64,000 bases of DNA, from assembly GCA_016191085.1 (NCBI GenBank), contig JACPPJ010000015.1:28156-92155 (forward strand), in the 5' to 3' direction. A program made the position numbers and the translations under genes. The notes under the pieces are model-generated. The model was given only the letters and a program-made list of their open reading frames with translations, was not told where the DNA came from and did no database searches. This document shows, piece after piece, positions 18,635-29,298 of the stretch. The number at the start of each line of letters is the position of its first letter. The stretch's first letter is position 1. The stretch comes from Acidobacteriota bacterium. GTDB taxonomy: Bacteria; Acidobacteriota; Terriglobia; 2-12-FULL-54-10.

Positions 18635-18710
18635 CCACGGCATGCATTTTATGCCGTGGGTTGTAATGGTGCATCCGAAAAGATCCCACGGCACACCAAA
18701 CGTGCCGCGG
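18635..18710. repeat. Two CCACGGC-type hairpins between moeA and purA
   Basis: CCACGGCAT (18635-18643) pairs with ATGCCGTGG (18651-18659), and CCACGGCAC (18686-18694) pairs imperfectly with GTGCCGCGG (18702-18710). The second ends next to the purA stop codon. Single hairpins of the same sequence type occur at 26403-26429 and 43583-43606, so this is a small dispersed repeat family that could act in transcription termination or mRNA stability. Confidence 0.65.
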
Positions 18711-20021
18711 CTACCTATCGGTAAGCAGCTTCTGCAGTTTTGTACCTGGAAGAACGATTCCCTGCTGCCGTTCAGGACCGGTGGAGATCATGGCAACCTC
18801 TACGCCCAGTCTTGAACCGATGAATTCCAAATATTCGCGTGCTTGCTTGGGTAGATCTTCATATCGCTGGAGTCCAAAGGTAGATTGCTTCCAACCGGGC
18901 AAGGTTTCGTAGATAGGATGGACCCTCGCCAGCATATCGGCGAGCGGAGGCATCTCCTCAATCCGGGACCCTTCGTATTCATACGCGGTGCAGACGGGGA
19001 TTTCATCCAGCGTGTCGAGGACGTCTAGTTTGGTAATGATCAGACTGTCGAGCCCGTTGACCATCGAGCTATAGCGCAGGACTGGAAGATCCAGCCAACC
19101 GCATCGCCGCGAACGCCCAGTGACCGCACCGTATTCCTTACCACGGCCTCGCAGAGTCTCACCCATGGTGGAGTTCTCTTCCGTTGGAAACGGCCCGCCT
19201 CCCACTCTCGTTGTATATGCTTTCGAGACTCCTACAACTCCCGCAATTCGCGTAGGAGCAACACCAAGCCCGGTGCACGCTCCGCCAGCCGTAGAGCTGG
19301 ACGAAGTGACGTAGGGATATGTTCCGTGGTCCAGGTCCAGCATGGTTCCCTGGGCTCCTTCGAACAACACCGACTGGCCCGCGTCCATCTGGCGGTTCAG
19401 AAACATGGATGTATCCGTGATGAGCGGCTTCAGGCGCCTGCAAAGCACAAGGTACTCGGCGACGATAGGGGCCGTATCAACGGCAGCATCGCAGCCCCAA
19501 GCGCGCAGCACTAGCTGCTTCTCTGCGACTGCGGTCTCGACCAGACAACGAAAGTTAGTCTCGTCCAGAATATCTCCGACGCGAATTCCCCGCCTGCCCG
19601 CTTTGTCTTCGTAAGCGGGACCGATGCCGCGGGACGTGGTTCCGATGCTGATCCGTTTGCTGACGCGTTCGGATTCTCTTTCAAACAGTCTGTGGTAAGG
19701 AAAAATCAGATGCGCGCGATTGCTGATGAACAGCCGACGATCAATATCGACGCCGTTCTGCTCCAAGGCGTCCACTTCTTTGAGCAGCGCCGCAGGGTCC
19801 ACCACCAGTCCATTGCCGATGACGCCTATTTTGCCTGATCGCAACAGGCCGCAAGGGATCAATTGCAGGACGAAACGATTGGTGCCGATCTCGACAGTGT
19901 GGCCGGCGTTGTGGCCTCCCTGATAGCGGGCGACAATGTCGAAGCTCTCCGAGAGCAGGTCGACAATCTTGCCCTTGCCCTCGTCACCCCATTGCGCGCC
20001 GACGATGATCAGATTGCTCAT
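18711..20021 (-). CDS. purA: Adenylosuccinate synthase
   Basis: A 436-residue enzyme that joins IMP and aspartate with GTP hydrolysis, the first committed step to AMP. The N-terminal signature [12 protein letters not shown] (residues 9-20) contains the P-loop and the catalytic Asp and Lys; [10 protein letters not shown] and [14 protein letters not shown] are also conserved. The start at 20021 ([15 protein letters not shown]) matches other PurA proteins; 24 further upstream in-frame codons look like spacer. It lies between trxA and moeA on the same strand. Confidence 0.95.
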   Translation of the reverse strand: MSNLIIVGAQWGDEGKGKIVDLLSESFDIVARYQGGHNAGHTVEIGTNRFVLQLIPCGLLRSGKIGVIGNGLVVDPAALLKEVDALEQNGVDIDRRLFISNRAHLIFPYHRLFERESERVSKRISIGTTSRGIGPAYEDKAGRRGIRVGDILDETNFRCLVETAVAEKQLVLRAWGCDAAVDTAPIVAEYLVLCRRLKPLITDTSMFLNRQMDAGQSVLFEGAQGTMLDLDHGTYPYVTSSSSTAGGACTGLGVAPTRIAGVVGVSKAYTTRVGGGPFPTEENSTMGETLRGRGKEYGAVTGRSRRCGWLDLPVLRYSSMVNGLDSLIITKLDVLDTLDEIPVCTAYEYEGSRIEEMPPLADMLARVHPIYETLPGWKQSTFGLQRYEDLPKQAREYLEFIGSRLGVEVAMISTGPERQQGIVLPGTKLQKLLTDR

Positions 20022-20176
20022 TCCGCTGGAACTCCGCGCCAATTCAGACGCACCCCGCGTCGTGGTCAATCGCGTAGACGCGATTTGACGCACCGAAACA
20101 TCATAACCTGAATTTGAGAAAATTCCAGATGAAGCGTTTCTCCGAACGAATCTTTCGATGGGGGTGCTACGAGACT

Positions 20177-20506
20177 TTACATAACGTGCTTCTTAAGCAG
20201 GTTCTCGATGGTTTCGCGGCTAGCCGCGCCAACCAACTGCTCCTGCACTTGCCCGTTCTTGAAGAGGAGCAGCGTGGGGATGCCGCGGATGCCGTAGCGC
20301 TGCGGGGTGGACTGGTTTTCATCCACATTCACTTTGCCGATCTTGGCCTTGCCGGCGTACTCAGTCGCCAGAGCTTCCACGGCGGGCGCTATCATACGGC
20401 AGGGTCCGCACCACACCGCCCAAAAGTCTACCAGGACGGGCTTATCGGACTTTAATACCTCTTGCTCAAAGCTCTGATCCGTAAACTCCAGAACGTTACC
20501 AGCCAT
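20177..20506 (-). CDS. trxA: Thioredoxin
   Basis: A 109-residue cytoplasmic thioredoxin with the canonical active site WCGPC (residues 32-36) in [16 protein letters not shown] and the cis-Pro loop [14 protein letters not shown]. It reduces protein disulfides and would also supply electrons to CcdA. Ribosome-binding site GGAGG is at 20511-20515. It lies between glgA and purA, both on the same strand. Confidence 0.96.
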   Translation of the reverse strand: MAGNVLEFTDQSFEQEVLKSDKPVLVDFWAVWCGPCRMIAPAVEALATEYAGKAKIGKVNVDENQSTPQRYGIRGIPTLLLFKNGQVQEQLVGAASRETIENLLKKHVM

Positions 20507-20572
20507 TCAGACCTCCATGCTAGCTTCCAGTGATTAGATGTACTCACCGCCGTGTAGTTTCAGGCCTATTTC

Positions 20573-22189
20573 TTACTTTTTCTTTTTGTCGGCCGGTGGT
20601 TTCTTCTTTTCAGACGCAGGCTTAGGGCCGGCGCTTTTCTTCACCGCTGTGCTTGGCCTTGCCGCGCGCTTGGCAGGCTGCTTCTCCGATACGTGTTTTG
20701 GCTCCATTGATTGTAACTCAGGCACGACCCTGTCGCCGGCCATCTGCCTATAAAGAGCAGCGTACTCGCGCGCAGAGGCGTCCCAGGAGAAGTCCTCCTT
20801 CATGCCCGCGCGCATCAAGTGTCTCCATTCGTCGGGATTGTCGTAGACGCTGAGCGCCCGCAGCACCGTTTCCAGGAGCGCGATGCCCGAGAAAGCCGAG
20901 AATTGGAACCCCGTGCCGACCCCCGTCGAGGCGTCGTAATCTTCAATGGTATCATCCAGTCCCCCGGTGGCGCGCACGACGGGCACTGTTCCATACCGGA
21001 GGCTATATATCTGGTTTAAACCGCATGGCTCATAGCGCGACGGCATCAGGAACATGTCGGCCCCGGCCTCAATCTTGTGCGCCAGGACATCGTCATAAGC
21101 GACGCGAACACCGACCCGTTCAGGGAAACGCGCCGCGAGAGTGGTGAAGAGCTTTTCGTACTGCGCCTCGCCATTGCCCAAAGCGACGAGACGGACGTTC
21201 TCGGCCATCAGGCGCTCAGCAACTTCGGCGATCAGGTCGAACCCCTTTTGTCGTGTAAAGCGCGACACAATGCCGATCAGCGGAATGGAGGTGTCGTCAG
21301 GCAACCCAAACTGACGCAGCAAATCTTGCTTGCAAGCGGTCTTGCCGTCCAAATTAGAGGCATCGTAATGCGCGGCGATGTGAGGATCGACCGCCGGGTC
21401 CCACTGCGAATAGTCTACTCCGTTGAGAATCCCGTGGATCTTCTCCGCGCGATCCCGCAGCACTCCATCCAAACCGAAGCCGTATTCGGGCGTCTGAATC
21501 TCCTGGGCGTATTTGCGGCTCACCGTGGTAATGGCGTCAGAGTAAACTAACGCGCCCTTCAGGAAATTGATCTTGCCGTAGAACTCCAGACGGTCTACGC
21601 GAAACATGTCGAGCGGCAAACCTGCGCGGCTCAGGGCATCGTACGGGAACAACCCCTGATAGCCCAAATTGTGCACCGTGAAAATGATCGGCACGGCTTG
21701 TAGAGCGGGGTCGGACGCATAGGCCGTCCTCAGCATCACCGGAACCAAGCCAGCCTGCCAGTCATGGCAGTGGATCAGGTGCGGTGGAAAAATGGTCTTG
21801 GCGATCTCCAGCACGGTACGCGAAAACAGCGCGAATCTTTCAGGATTATCTGTGTAGTCTGTGCCGCTGGGACCCACGTAAAGGGAATCGCGATCGAAGA
21901 AAGGAGGGTAATCAACAAAAAACCACCGCACCGAGTCCGTCGTCGGACCCTGCAAGATGCTCGGGAACCGCAGCCCGTCTCCGAGCGCTACGGTGAGGCT
22001 GGATACCAGTTGCTTAGAATTCTCCAGACGGGTCGATTTATAGCGTGGCAGCACTACGCCAACCTGAACGCCATTGGATGCGAGCGCCTGTGGTAAGGCA
22101 CCGATCACATCCGCTAACCCGCCGGTCTTTGAATAAGGGACGCCTTCGGAAGCCGCTATTAGTACGCGCAACGGATTTGTTGTAGGCAT
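20573..22189 (-). CDS. glgA: Glycogen synthase (ADP-glucose type, GT5) with lysine-rich tail
   Basis: A 538-residue glucosyltransferase that extends alpha-1,4-glucan from ADP-glucose. The start at 22189 gives MPTTNPLRVLIAASEGVPYS, then the substrate-binding KTGGLADV (K21). The C-terminal Rossmann domain has GIVSRFTRQKGFDLI and SRYEPCGLNQIYSLRYGT. The catalytic domains end near residue 488; the last 50 residues are a low-complexity Lys/Pro/Ala tail ending ADKKKK, not usual for GlgA. No other glycogen gene is nearby. Confidence 0.93.
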   Translation of the reverse strand: MPTTNPLRVLIAASEGVPYSKTGGLADVIGALPQALASNGVQVGVVLPRYKSTRLENSKQLVSSLTVALGDGLRFPSILQGPTTDSVRWFFVDYPPFFDRDSLYVGPSGTDYTDNPERFALFSRTVLEIAKTIFPPHLIHCHDWQAGLVPVMLRTAYASDPALQAVPIIFTVHNLGYQGLFPYDALSRAGLPLDMFRVDRLEFYGKINFLKGALVYSDAITTVSRKYAQEIQTPEYGFGLDGVLRDRAEKIHGILNGVDYSQWDPAVDPHIAAHYDASNLDGKTACKQDLLRQFGLPDDTSIPLIGIVSRFTRQKGFDLIAEVAERLMAENVRLVALGNGEAQYEKLFTTLAARFPERVGVRVAYDDVLAHKIEAGADMFLMPSRYEPCGLNQIYSLRYGTVPVVRATGGLDDTIEDYDASTGVGTGFQFSAFSGIALLETVLRALSVYDNPDEWRHLMRAGMKEDFSWDASAREYAALYRQMAGDRVVPELQSMEPKHVSEKQPAKRAARPSTAVKKSAGPKPASEKKKPPADKKKK

Positions 22190-22345
22190 AATTAGCAAAG
22201 TAACCAGCGCCGAGCAGGTTGTCAAGAAAAGCGACGGGCCGATGCGAAAACGGGAGGCGAGGTACCCCGCAGACGGATTTCCGAGTAATATAGAAGGCTT
22301 TGACCACCGGTCCATAGCAGAAGATTGAGGCCACCGGAGATCACG

Positions 22346-24376
22346 ATGCCAGAGAAAGCAAGCCCGTCCGCTGCGCCCCCTGTAGAACAACAACGCCTGG
22401 ATCAGGTGTGCATCAACACCATTCGCGCGCTGGCCATGGATGCCGTAGAGAAAGCCAAGTCCGGGCACCCAGGCATGCCTATGGGCGCCGCCGCCATGGC
22501 TTATGTTCTATGGACGAAGTTTCTAAGGCACAACCCGCGCGATCCCAAGTGGCCCAACCGCGACCGCTTTGTTCTCTCTGCCGGACACGGCTCCATGCTG
22601 CTTTACTCATTACTCCACCTGACCGGCTACGATCTTTCGCTCGATGACCTGAAACAATTCCGTCAGTGGGGCAGCAAAACTCCAGGCCATCCCGAGCACG
22701 GTCTCGTTCCCGGCGCTGAGGCGACAACAGGACCGTTAGGACAGGGCTTTGGAAACGGCGTAGGCATGGCTATCGCGGAGCGCTATCTCGCCGCCTACTT
22801 CAACCGTCCGGGTTATCCCATCGTAGATCACTTTACGTACGCGATTTGCAGCGATGGCGATCTGATGGAGGGTGTCGCTTCCGAGGCCGCGTCGCTGGCC
22901 GGCCATCTAAAACTCGGCAAGCTGATTTATCTATACGACGACAACAACATCACCATTGAAGGATCCACGGATCTGGCGTTCAGCGAAAACGTGTCCCAGC
23001 GATTCGAGGCCTATGGGTGGCACGTGCAGGAGATTGACGGAAACGATCTGAAGGCGGTCACCAACGCTTTGGCAGATGCCCGAGCGGTGCTAGACCGGCC
23101 ATCGTTGATCCGCGCTCACACTCACATTGCATTCGGCAGCCCAAATAAGCAGGACACGGCCGGAGCCCACGGCGCGCCTCTCGGAGCCGACGAGGTCAAA
23201 GCCACCAAAGAGGCGCTGGATTGGCCGCTGGAGCCTGCTTTCTACGTGCCGGATGAGGCGTTGAAGCATTTCCGCGAGGCCGTAACCAGAGGCCAGGCTC
23301 GCCAAGCGGAGTGGCAGGCGCGCTTCGAGGCTTACGCACAAGCATTCCCCGAATTAGCCGAGCAGTGGCGTCAGGCGATGGACCACGACTTGCCGCCGGG
23401 ATGGGAAAGGACCCTACCGCGCTTCACTCCAGACCAGGGCCTCGCAACGCGCCAGGCCTCGGGAAAAGTGTTGAATGCGATTGCGCCTATCGTGCCCACG
23501 CTCATCGGCGGCTCGGCGGACCTGGCGCCTTCGACCGACACACTGTTGAAGAATGCAGAAAGTTTCCAGGTCTCGCCATCGGGCAGAAACTTTCATTTCG
23601 GTGTCCGCGAGCATGGCATGGGCGCGGCTCTGAACGGAATGGCGCTGCACGGTGGAGTTCGGCCCTTCGGCGCGACATTCCTGGTGTTTTCTGATTACAT
23701 GCGGCCGTCCATCCGGCTGGCAGCGATGACGGAACTGCCGGTGATCTACGTCTTTACGCATGACAGCGTCGGCCTAGGCGAAGATGGCCCTACGCACCAG
23801 CCAATCGAGCACCTGGCGTCCCTGCGCGCTATACCGAATTTGACGGTCGTCCGTCCAGCGGACCCGAATGAAACCGCCGCGGCGTGGCGTGTCGCGCTGG
23901 AGCGCAGGACAGGACCCACCGCGCTCATCCTTACACGCCAGAAGGTGCCGACGCTCGATCAGACCAAGTTCGGTTCGGCTGATTTGCTCGTCAAAGGAGC
24001 GTACGTGCTCGCCGATTCCGGACAACCGCAATTGCGCCTCATCCTGATCGCGACGGGCTCCGAGGTTGACGTCGCATTGCAAGCAAAAAATTTGCTCGAA
24101 GCGAAGGGGATTGGGACGCGCGTCGTGAGCATGCCTTGCTGGAAGTTCTTCCGTGAGCAGCCGCGAAGCTATCGTGATGCAGTGCTGCCGCCACAGCTCA
24201 AAGCACGCTTGGCCGTTGAGGCAGCGTCGCCCATGGGCTGGCTGGAATGGGTGGGCGAGGCGGGAGCGGTCTTGGGTATAGAGCGATTCGGCGCCTCCGC
24301 GCCGGGTGAAGTGGTCTTGAAACAATTTGGATTTGGGCCGGAGAATGTGGCAGCAAAGGCAGAAGCTCTGTTGTAG
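22346..24376 (+). CDS. tkt: Transketolase
   Basis: A 676-residue thiamine-diphosphate enzyme that moves two-carbon units between sugar phosphates in the non-oxidative pentose phosphate and Calvin-type pathways. Conserved parts: [19 protein letters not shown], the ThDP/metal segment [41 protein letters not shown] and the C-terminal domain ending [15 protein letters not shown]. Start at 22346 has GGAG 7 bases upstream. rpiB follows after 21 bases, a likely two-gene operon. Confidence 0.96.
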   Translation: MPEKASPSAAPPVEQQRLDQVCINTIRALAMDAVEKAKSGHPGMPMGAAAMAYVLWTKFLRHNPRDPKWPNRDRFVLSAGHGSMLLYSLLHLTGYDLSLDDLKQFRQWGSKTPGHPEHGLVPGAEATTGPLGQGFGNGVGMAIAERYLAAYFNRPGYPIVDHFTYAICSDGDLMEGVASEAASLAGHLKLGKLIYLYDDNNITIEGSTDLAFSENVSQRFEAYGWHVQEIDGNDLKAVTNALADARAVLDRPSLIRAHTHIAFGSPNKQDTAGAHGAPLGADEVKATKEALDWPLEPAFYVPDEALKHFREAVTRGQARQAEWQARFEAYAQAFPELAEQWRQAMDHDLPPGWERTLPRFTPDQGLATRQASGKVLNAIAPIVPTLIGGSADLAPSTDTLLKNAESFQVSPSGRNFHFGVREHGMGAALNGMALHGGVRPFGATFLVFSDYMRPSIRLAAMTELPVIYVFTHDSVGLGEDGPTHQPIEHLASLRAIPNLTVVRPADPNETAAAWRVALERRTGPTALILTRQKVPTLDQTKFGSADLLVKGAYVLADSGQPQLRLILIATGSEVDVALQAKNLLEAKGIGTRVVSMPCWKFFREQPRSYRDAVLPPQLKARLAVEAASPMGWLEWVGEAGAVLGIERFGASAPGEVVLKQFGFGPENVAAKAEALL

Positions 24377-24397
24377 CGTTCGGGAGGGAGAGCACAG

Positions 24398-24877
24398 ATG
24401 CGCATAGCCATCGGCGCCGATCACGCCGGATTTGAATTGAAGTCGCCGATCGTAGAGTTCCTGCACGCTATCGGTCACATCGCCGTGGACGTGGGCACTC
24501 ACAGCAGCGCTCCCGTGGACTACCCCGACGTATCGCGCAAAGTGGCCGAGGCGATGCAACAAGGGCACGCCGAGTTGGGCATTCTGATCTGCGGCAGCGG
24601 CGTGGGAACCTCTGTTGCGGCGAACAAGTTTGCGGGCATTCGCGCCGCGGTTTGCCATGACACCTTCTCGGCGCACCAGGGACGCGAGGACGATGACGTA
24701 AACGTGCTGTGCCTGGGCGGCCGTGTTATCGGCAGGGCGCTGGCATTGGAGATTGTCAGGACGTGGCTGGAGGCTGAATTTTCGGGCCTGGAGCGGCATC
24801 AGCGCCGGCTCGACAAAGTAATCGCAATCGAAAAGGAGAATGGCCTCGCGCCCGCAGGCAACACCCGGACCCGCTGA
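24398..24877 (+). CDS. rpiB: Ribose-5-phosphate isomerase B (copy 1)
   Basis: A 159-residue RpiB/LacAB-family isomerase interconverting ribulose-5-phosphate and ribose-5-phosphate. Motifs: [10 protein letters not shown], the phosphate loop ICGSGVGTSVAANK, and CHDTFSAHQGREDDDVNVLCLGGRVIG. It follows tkt by 21 bases, so both act in pentose phosphate interconversion. A paralogue at 49480-49971 shares the same motifs and also heads a pentose phosphate cluster. Confidence 0.93.
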   Translation: MRIAIGADHAGFELKSPIVEFLHAIGHIAVDVGTHSSAPVDYPDVSRKVAEAMQQGHAELGILICGSGVGTSVAANKFAGIRAAVCHDTFSAHQGREDDDVNVLCLGGRVIGRALALEIVRTWLEAEFSGLERHQRRLDKVIAIEKENGLAPAGNTRTR

Positions 24878-24948
24878 ATTCCCCACGTTCTTTACTTTTG
24901 CATTATTGGGAAGTAGGATGAAGCGAAGGGGAATTACGGGAGGTCACG

Positions 24949-24990
24949 ATGCTTTCAGCACCGCCAATTCCGGTACCGTGCGGCCCGTAA
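24949..24990 (+). CDS. Possible 13-residue leader peptide upstream of citrate synthase
   Basis: A start codon with a strong ribosome-binding site (GGGAGG, 7 bases upstream) opens a frame of 13 codons, MLSAPPIPVPCGP, five of them proline, closed by TAA. Between it and the citrate synthase start lies a GC-rich stretch ending AGCCCCTTTTTATT (about 25036-25049) that can pair as a terminator with GGGCT near 25009. The arrangement resembles a leader-peptide attenuator. No similarity to a known leader is claimed. Confidence 0.25.
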   Translation: MLSAPPIPVPCGP

Positions 24991-25079
24991 ACTACTGAAC
25001 GCCGGAATGGGCTCGTCACTCCCTCCGGTCCGTCCGCAGCCCCTTTTTATTACCCTCTCAGAGGAGATCCAAAGCTCTC

Positions 25080-26384
25080 ATGCCAGCCACTACTACGGAA
25101 ACCGCTACGCTCACTGTCGGTGAAAAATCCATCCAGATGCCGACTGTTGCGGGCACTGAAAACGAGCACGCCATAGATATTTCTCAACTGCGCCAGCAAA
25201 CCGGTTACATCACTCTTGACCACGGCTATATGAATACCGGTTCGTGTCTCAGCGCCATCACTTTTTTGGACGGAGAACAGGGAATTCTTCGCTATCGAGG
25301 CATTCCCATCGAGCAATTGGCCGAGAAATCAACCTTTATTGAGGTTTCATATCTTCTCATCTATGGCAAGCTGCCGACCAAACAGGAACTGGCTGACTTC
25401 ACGACTCTCCTCACCCGGCATTCGATGATCCACGAGGATATGAAGCGGTTCTTTGATGGGTATCCCAGTACGGCTCATCCCATGGCCATTCTTTCGGCCA
25501 TGATCTGTTCCATGTCCAGTTATTATCCGCAAGCTGTGGAACCCAAGCGGCAGCTCGAGCAGCTGGACATGACTGTGGCGCGCGTTCTGGCCAAGATGCC
25601 TACCATCGCGGCGTTTTCGTATAAGAAATCGATGGGCCAACCCTTCACATATCCAAAAAATTCGCTGAGCTATTGCGCCAACTTCCTCCACATGCTTTTT
25701 GCCGTGCCCGCGGAGGAATACCACGTCGATGCCGAAGTGGAGTGGGCGCTTAACCTACTTCTCATATTGCATGCCGACCACGAGCAGAACTGCAGCACCT
25801 CCACCGTGCGCCTGGTGGGGAGCAGCGGCTCGAATATGTTCGCCTCTATCGCGGCGGGTATCTGCGCCTTGTGGGGACGATTGCACGGCGGGGCGAACCA
25901 GGAAGTAATGGAGATGCTGGAACTCATCCACGCCGACGGCGACAACGTCGATAAGTACATCGCGCTGGCAAAGGACAAGAAGTCCAAGTTCCGGCTCATG
26001 GGATTTGGGCACCGGGTGTATAAGAACTTCGATCCGCGCGCCAAGATTATCAAGAGGGCCTGCGACGCGGTCCTGGCGAAGCTCGGCAAATCCGATCCGC
26101 TGCTCGATATCGCCAAACGGTTGGAGGAGCACGCTCTCAGCGACAACTACTTCATCGATCACAAGCTCTACCCCAACGTGGACTTCTATAGCGGCATCAT
26201 ATATAAGGCGATTGGAATCCCGATCAACATGTTCACGGTGATGTTCGCTCTGGGACGTCTGCCCGGATGGATCGCCAACTGGAAGGAGATGCTGGAGTCG
26301 CCGAACACCAAGATCGGCCGCCCCCGGCAGATTTATACCGGTCCAACCGAGCACAGTTACGTGCCAATCGAACAGCGGGGATAG
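25080..26384 (+). CDS. gltA: Citrate synthase (hexameric, type II)
   Basis: A 434-residue enzyme that condenses acetyl-CoA with oxaloacetate at the entry of the TCA cycle. Catalytic residues are in the usual places: His in [15 protein letters not shown], His in [17 protein letters not shown], and an Asp in the C-terminal part ([10 protein letters not shown]). The N-terminal beta domain ([20 protein letters not shown]) and length are those of the large type II enzymes of Gram-negative bacteria, which are often inhibited by NADH. Ribosome-binding site GAGGAG precedes the ATG at 25080. Confidence 0.96.
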   Translation: MPATTTETATLTVGEKSIQMPTVAGTENEHAIDISQLRQQTGYITLDHGYMNTGSCLSAITFLDGEQGILRYRGIPIEQLAEKSTFIEVSYLLIYGKLPTKQELADFTTLLTRHSMIHEDMKRFFDGYPSTAHPMAILSAMICSMSSYYPQAVEPKRQLEQLDMTVARVLAKMPTIAAFSYKKSMGQPFTYPKNSLSYCANFLHMLFAVPAEEYHVDAEVEWALNLLLILHADHEQNCSTSTVRLVGSSGSNMFASIAAGICALWGRLHGGANQEVMEMLELIHADGDNVDKYIALAKDKKSKFRLMGFGHRVYKNFDPRAKIIKRACDAVLAKLGKSDPLLDIAKRLEEHALSDNYFIDHKLYPNVDFYSGIIYKAIGIPINMFTVMFALGRLPGWIANWKEMLESPNTKIGRPRQIYTGPTEHSYVPIEQRG

Positions 26385-26402
26385 GTGCCCGTTAACGTTC
26401 TT

Positions 26403-26429
26403 AGCCACGGCGAAGTACTCGCCGTGGCT
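26403..26429. terminator. CCACGGC-type hairpin downstream of citrate synthase
   Basis: AGCCACGGCGA (26403-26413) pairs perfectly with TCGCCGTGGCT (26419-26429) around a 5-base loop, starting 18 bases after the citrate synthase stop. It probably ends that transcript or protects its 3' end. It has no T-run and belongs with the hairpins at 18635 and 43583. Confidence 0.55.
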
Positions 26430-26499
26430 GTCACCACCCTGCTTTACAACGCGCTCCCCTCCCCGCATAATCCAATCAGAGCCGTACGGCCGCAATCTC

Positions 26500-28155
26500 A
26501 TGGCGACGAAACCCATATCCTCTGCCGCTGAGACACAGCAAGCTTCCCCAGCCGAGTCGCAACGGCTGGACCGCAATGTGCCGTTTACTACGGTCAGCGG
26601 CGTACCGGTTCGCGAACTGTACACGGAAGCTGACTTGGCCGAGTTGAGCTATGATCGCGACCTCGGCGATCCCGGAGAGTTTCCTTACACGCGCGGCATT
26701 CACCGCAGCATGTATCGCGGGAAGCTCTGGACCATGCGCCAGTTCAGCGGCTTCGCCACGCCGGAGGAAACCAATCAGCGCTACCGCTATCTGCTGTCGC
26801 AAGGCCAAACGGGATTGTCAGTGGCGTTTGATCTCCCCACATTGATGGGCTACGACGCCGACAGCCCTCTTGCCGAAGGCGAGGTGGGCAAGTGCGGTGT
26901 GGCCGTTTCGTCGCTCGAAGATATGGAAACTCTGTTCCGCGATATTCCGCTGGAACAGATCACCACCTCGATGACCATCAACTCGCCCGCCGCGGTGCTG
27001 TGGGCGATGTACCTGGTAGTTGCTGAAAAGCAGGGTGCGGACTGGAAGAAGATCTCCGGCACAATTCAGAACGATATCCTGAAGGAGTATATCGCGCAGA
27101 AGGAATTCATATACCCGCCGCGTCCTTCCATGCGCCTGGTGACGGACACCATCGAGTTCGGCGCTCACGCGACGCCGCGATTTAATCCCATTTCGATCAG
27201 CGGCTATCACATCCGCGAAGCCGGCTCCACCGCGGTTCAGGAGCTGGCGTTCACGTTGCGCGACGGCATTGAATATGTCCAGCACGTCATTGATCGTGGC
27301 CTTCCCGTAGACGACTTCGCGCCGCGCCTGTCGTTCTTCTTCAATGCTCACAACGACTTCTTCGAGGAGATCGCGAAGTACCGGGCGGCCAGGAAAATCT
27401 GGGCCACCGTCATGCGCGACCGCTTCGGCGCCAAGAACCCGCGCTCCTGGATGTGCCGGTTCCACACGCAGACTGCCGGCTGTTCGCTCACCGCGCAGCA
27501 ACCCATGAACAACGTGGTCCGTACCACCATCCAAGCGCTCGCCGCGGTGCTCGGCGGAACGCAATCCCTGCATACCAATTCTCTCGATGAAGCGTTGGCC
27601 TTGCCCACCGAAGACACCGCCACGTTGGCGCTGCGCACGCAACAGGTACTCGCGTATGAAACCGGGGTCGTGAACACGGCAGACCCATTTGCCGGATCGT
27701 ACTTTGTGGAACGGCTCACGCTCGACATGGAAGAAGCCTGCTACGAGTACTTCCGCAAAATTGACGACATGGGCGGCATGATCCCCGCCATCGAGCGCGG
27801 CTTCCCGCAGCAGGAGATCGCCAGGGCCTCGTATCAATACCAGCGGTCCATCGAGTCGGGAGAGAAGATTATCGTAGGCGTCAATGCATTTGCGGGAGAG
27901 CACCGATCGCCGGAAGTGCTTTCCATTGGTGAAAGCGTGGCCGAGCAGCAATCTGAAAAGCTGCGCCAGCTGAGAAAGTGCCGGGATGCGTCCCGTGCCA
28001 GCTCCGCGATCTCCGCCCTGGAAAAAGCCGCCCGAGACACCAATAACATGATGCCCGCCATACTGGAATGCGTGCGCGCCTACTGCACCGTCGGCGAAAT
28101 CTGCGACTGCCTGCGCACCGTCTTCGGAACGTATCAAGAAACCAGCGTCATATAA
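26500..28155 (+). CDS. Methylmalonyl-CoA mutase family protein, large subunit
   Basis: A 551-residue TIM-barrel subunit of an adenosylcobalamin-dependent acyl-CoA mutase. Family segments: [54 protein letters not shown] text, [12 protein letters not shown] and [18 protein letters not shown]. It lacks the C-terminal B12-binding domain (no DxHxxG), so a separate small subunit must exist outside this window. Single-residue differences in the active site decide between methylmalonyl-, isobutyryl- or other acyl-CoA substrates, and I cannot settle that. A nearby acyl-CoA dehydrogenase (29299-30471) fits branched-chain or odd-chain acid breakdown. Confidence 0.9.
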   Translation: MATKPISSAAETQQASPAESQRLDRNVPFTTVSGVPVRELYTEADLAELSYDRDLGDPGEFPYTRGIHRSMYRGKLWTMRQFSGFATPEETNQRYRYLLSQGQTGLSVAFDLPTLMGYDADSPLAEGEVGKCGVAVSSLEDMETLFRDIPLEQITTSMTINSPAAVLWAMYLVVAEKQGADWKKISGTIQNDILKEYIAQKEFIYPPRPSMRLVTDTIEFGAHATPRFNPISISGYHIREAGSTAVQELAFTLRDGIEYVQHVIDRGLPVDDFAPRLSFFFNAHNDFFEEIAKYRAARKIWATVMRDRFGAKNPRSWMCRFHTQTAGCSLTAQQPMNNVVRTTIQALAAVLGGTQSLHTNSLDEALALPTEDTATLALRTQQVLAYETGVVNTADPFAGSYFVERLTLDMEEACYEYFRKIDDMGGMIPAIERGFPQQEIARASYQYQRSIESGEKIIVGVNAFAGEHRSPEVLSIGESVAEQQSEKLRQLRKCRDASRASSAISALEKAARDTNNMMPAILECVRAYCTVGEICDCLRTVFGTYQETSVI

Positions 28156-28202
28156 CCGCCGTACGCCTTCCTCCCATCGTGCTCACGTGTTTTCAAATAG
28201 GG

Positions 28203-28208
28203 TATAAT
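28203..28208 (+). promoter_or_regulatory. Consensus -10 box for a leaderless gene
   Basis: TATAAT stands exactly 10 bases before the ATG at 28219. The 10 bases between (TCGGTTCGTT) contain no Shine-Dalgarno sequence, so the mRNA would start about 3 bases before the start codon. Same geometry as at 8435-8451. Confidence 0.5.
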
Positions 28209-28218
28209 TCGGTTCGTT

Positions 28219-29130
28219 ATGCCTGTACAGATTCCTATAACCCAGAAACTTTCCTGGCATGAGGCAGTCTCACGGTGGAAGGAAGCGTTCGAGCTAAGAA
28301 TAACGGCAGTGTTGAAAGATTTGTTGGAATCGAAACATCTGTACCAAGGTGTTTTGATTGACCACACTGCCTTGAGCAAGGACTATTCGAACCTGCTGCA
28401 GAATCCCGGCGAGGATTTATGGCGCTTCCAGATCGACGTTAGCCAGCTACTACTGAATGATTGGGTAGTCATCGACAACTCAAAACGAACGCCGAAAGCC
28501 GTCGGGGTTCCGGCTGCTTCTAAAGAAAACCTTGCTTTCAAGGTGCCGGACGTCAAGCTCTTCTGCCGTGAGTGCGACCGTATAGAAGCGTACAATTCAA
28601 TCTCGCCCGACGACATCCCGCAGTACACACGTTCTAGTCAACCTCTCGGTATAGGCAATCGGCGGGTTCAGGTCTTTGTCATGTCGTTTCTCTGCCAATC
28701 GTGCAAAACCGTGCCTGAAGTTTTTCTAATTCGGCGCAAAGGTAGTAGAGTCACTATTTGCGGCCGCGCGCCGATGGAGGCCGTCGCTGTACCCGGAGCA
28801 ATTCCGAAAAGTGTCCACAGGTTTTATTCAGGAGCTGTTGTTGCCCATCAGTCCGGTCAGACGCTGGCCGGGCTATTCCTATTTCGGACTTTGGTTGAAC
28901 AGTGGGCTCGGGGTCAGATGTCCGAGCCTCCAAACCAAGCGGACCAAGTTCTTGACCGCTACATGGCCACACTGCCGGACGACTTCAAGAGCCGGTTCCC
29001 ATCTCTGCGTGCACTCTATGCAGAACTGAGTGCTGACATACATTCGGCGTCCGGTTCAGAGGAACTATTCGGCAAAGCTGGTCAGCAGATCGTCGAACAT
29101 TTCGAGGCGCGTCGCCTTTTTAAGCTGTGA
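28219..29130 (+). CDS. Accessory protein of unknown function with a zinc-ribbon-like segment
   Basis: A 303-residue protein. Two Cys pairs, FCRECDRIEAY and LCQSCKTVPEVF, about 55 residues apart, suggest a zinc ribbon in the middle. The C-terminal third is helical (LAGLFLFRTLVEQWARG .. FPSLRALYAELSADIHS), like the C-terminal helices of DUF4145-type proteins that accompany restriction or defence genes. Base composition is less GC-rich than its neighbours and it is a singleton between catabolic genes, with a leaderless promoter. Likely acquired; function unknown. Confidence 0.6.
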   Translation: MPVQIPITQKLSWHEAVSRWKEAFELRITAVLKDLLESKHLYQGVLIDHTALSKDYSNLLQNPGEDLWRFQIDVSQLLLNDWVVIDNSKRTPKAVGVPAASKENLAFKVPDVKLFCRECDRIEAYNSISPDDIPQYTRSSQPLGIGNRRVQVFVMSFLCQSCKTVPEVFLIRRKGSRVTICGRAPMEAVAVPGAIPKSVHRFYSGAVVAHQSGQTLAGLFLFRTLVEQWARGQMSEPPNQADQVLDRYMATLPDDFKSRFPSLRALYAELSADIHSASGSEELFGKAGQQIVEHFEARRLFKL

Positions 29131-29298
29131 ACCTGCTCTGAGGAGTTCATTGCCTCCGCCCGTTGGTAACCTCGCTCGCGGGCCAGCACCACGTACGCGA
29201 CCTTCTGACATCCGCGCTGGAGCATCATAACTCCTCCGGTTGAATCGCTTCCCTCCCCTGCTAAAATAGAACCCGCCGTGGAATAGGAGGAGAATACC

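Noticed and set aside
22190..22468. 93-codon upstream extension of glgA
   Set aside because: The product only resembles glycogen synthase from the ATG at 22189; the extension has no domain.
23774..24886. 370-codon minus-strand frame
   Set aside because: Shadow of tkt and rpiB on the opposite strand.
26818..28137. 439-codon minus-strand frame
   Set aside because: Shadow of the mutase large-subunit gene caused by high G+C at third positions.
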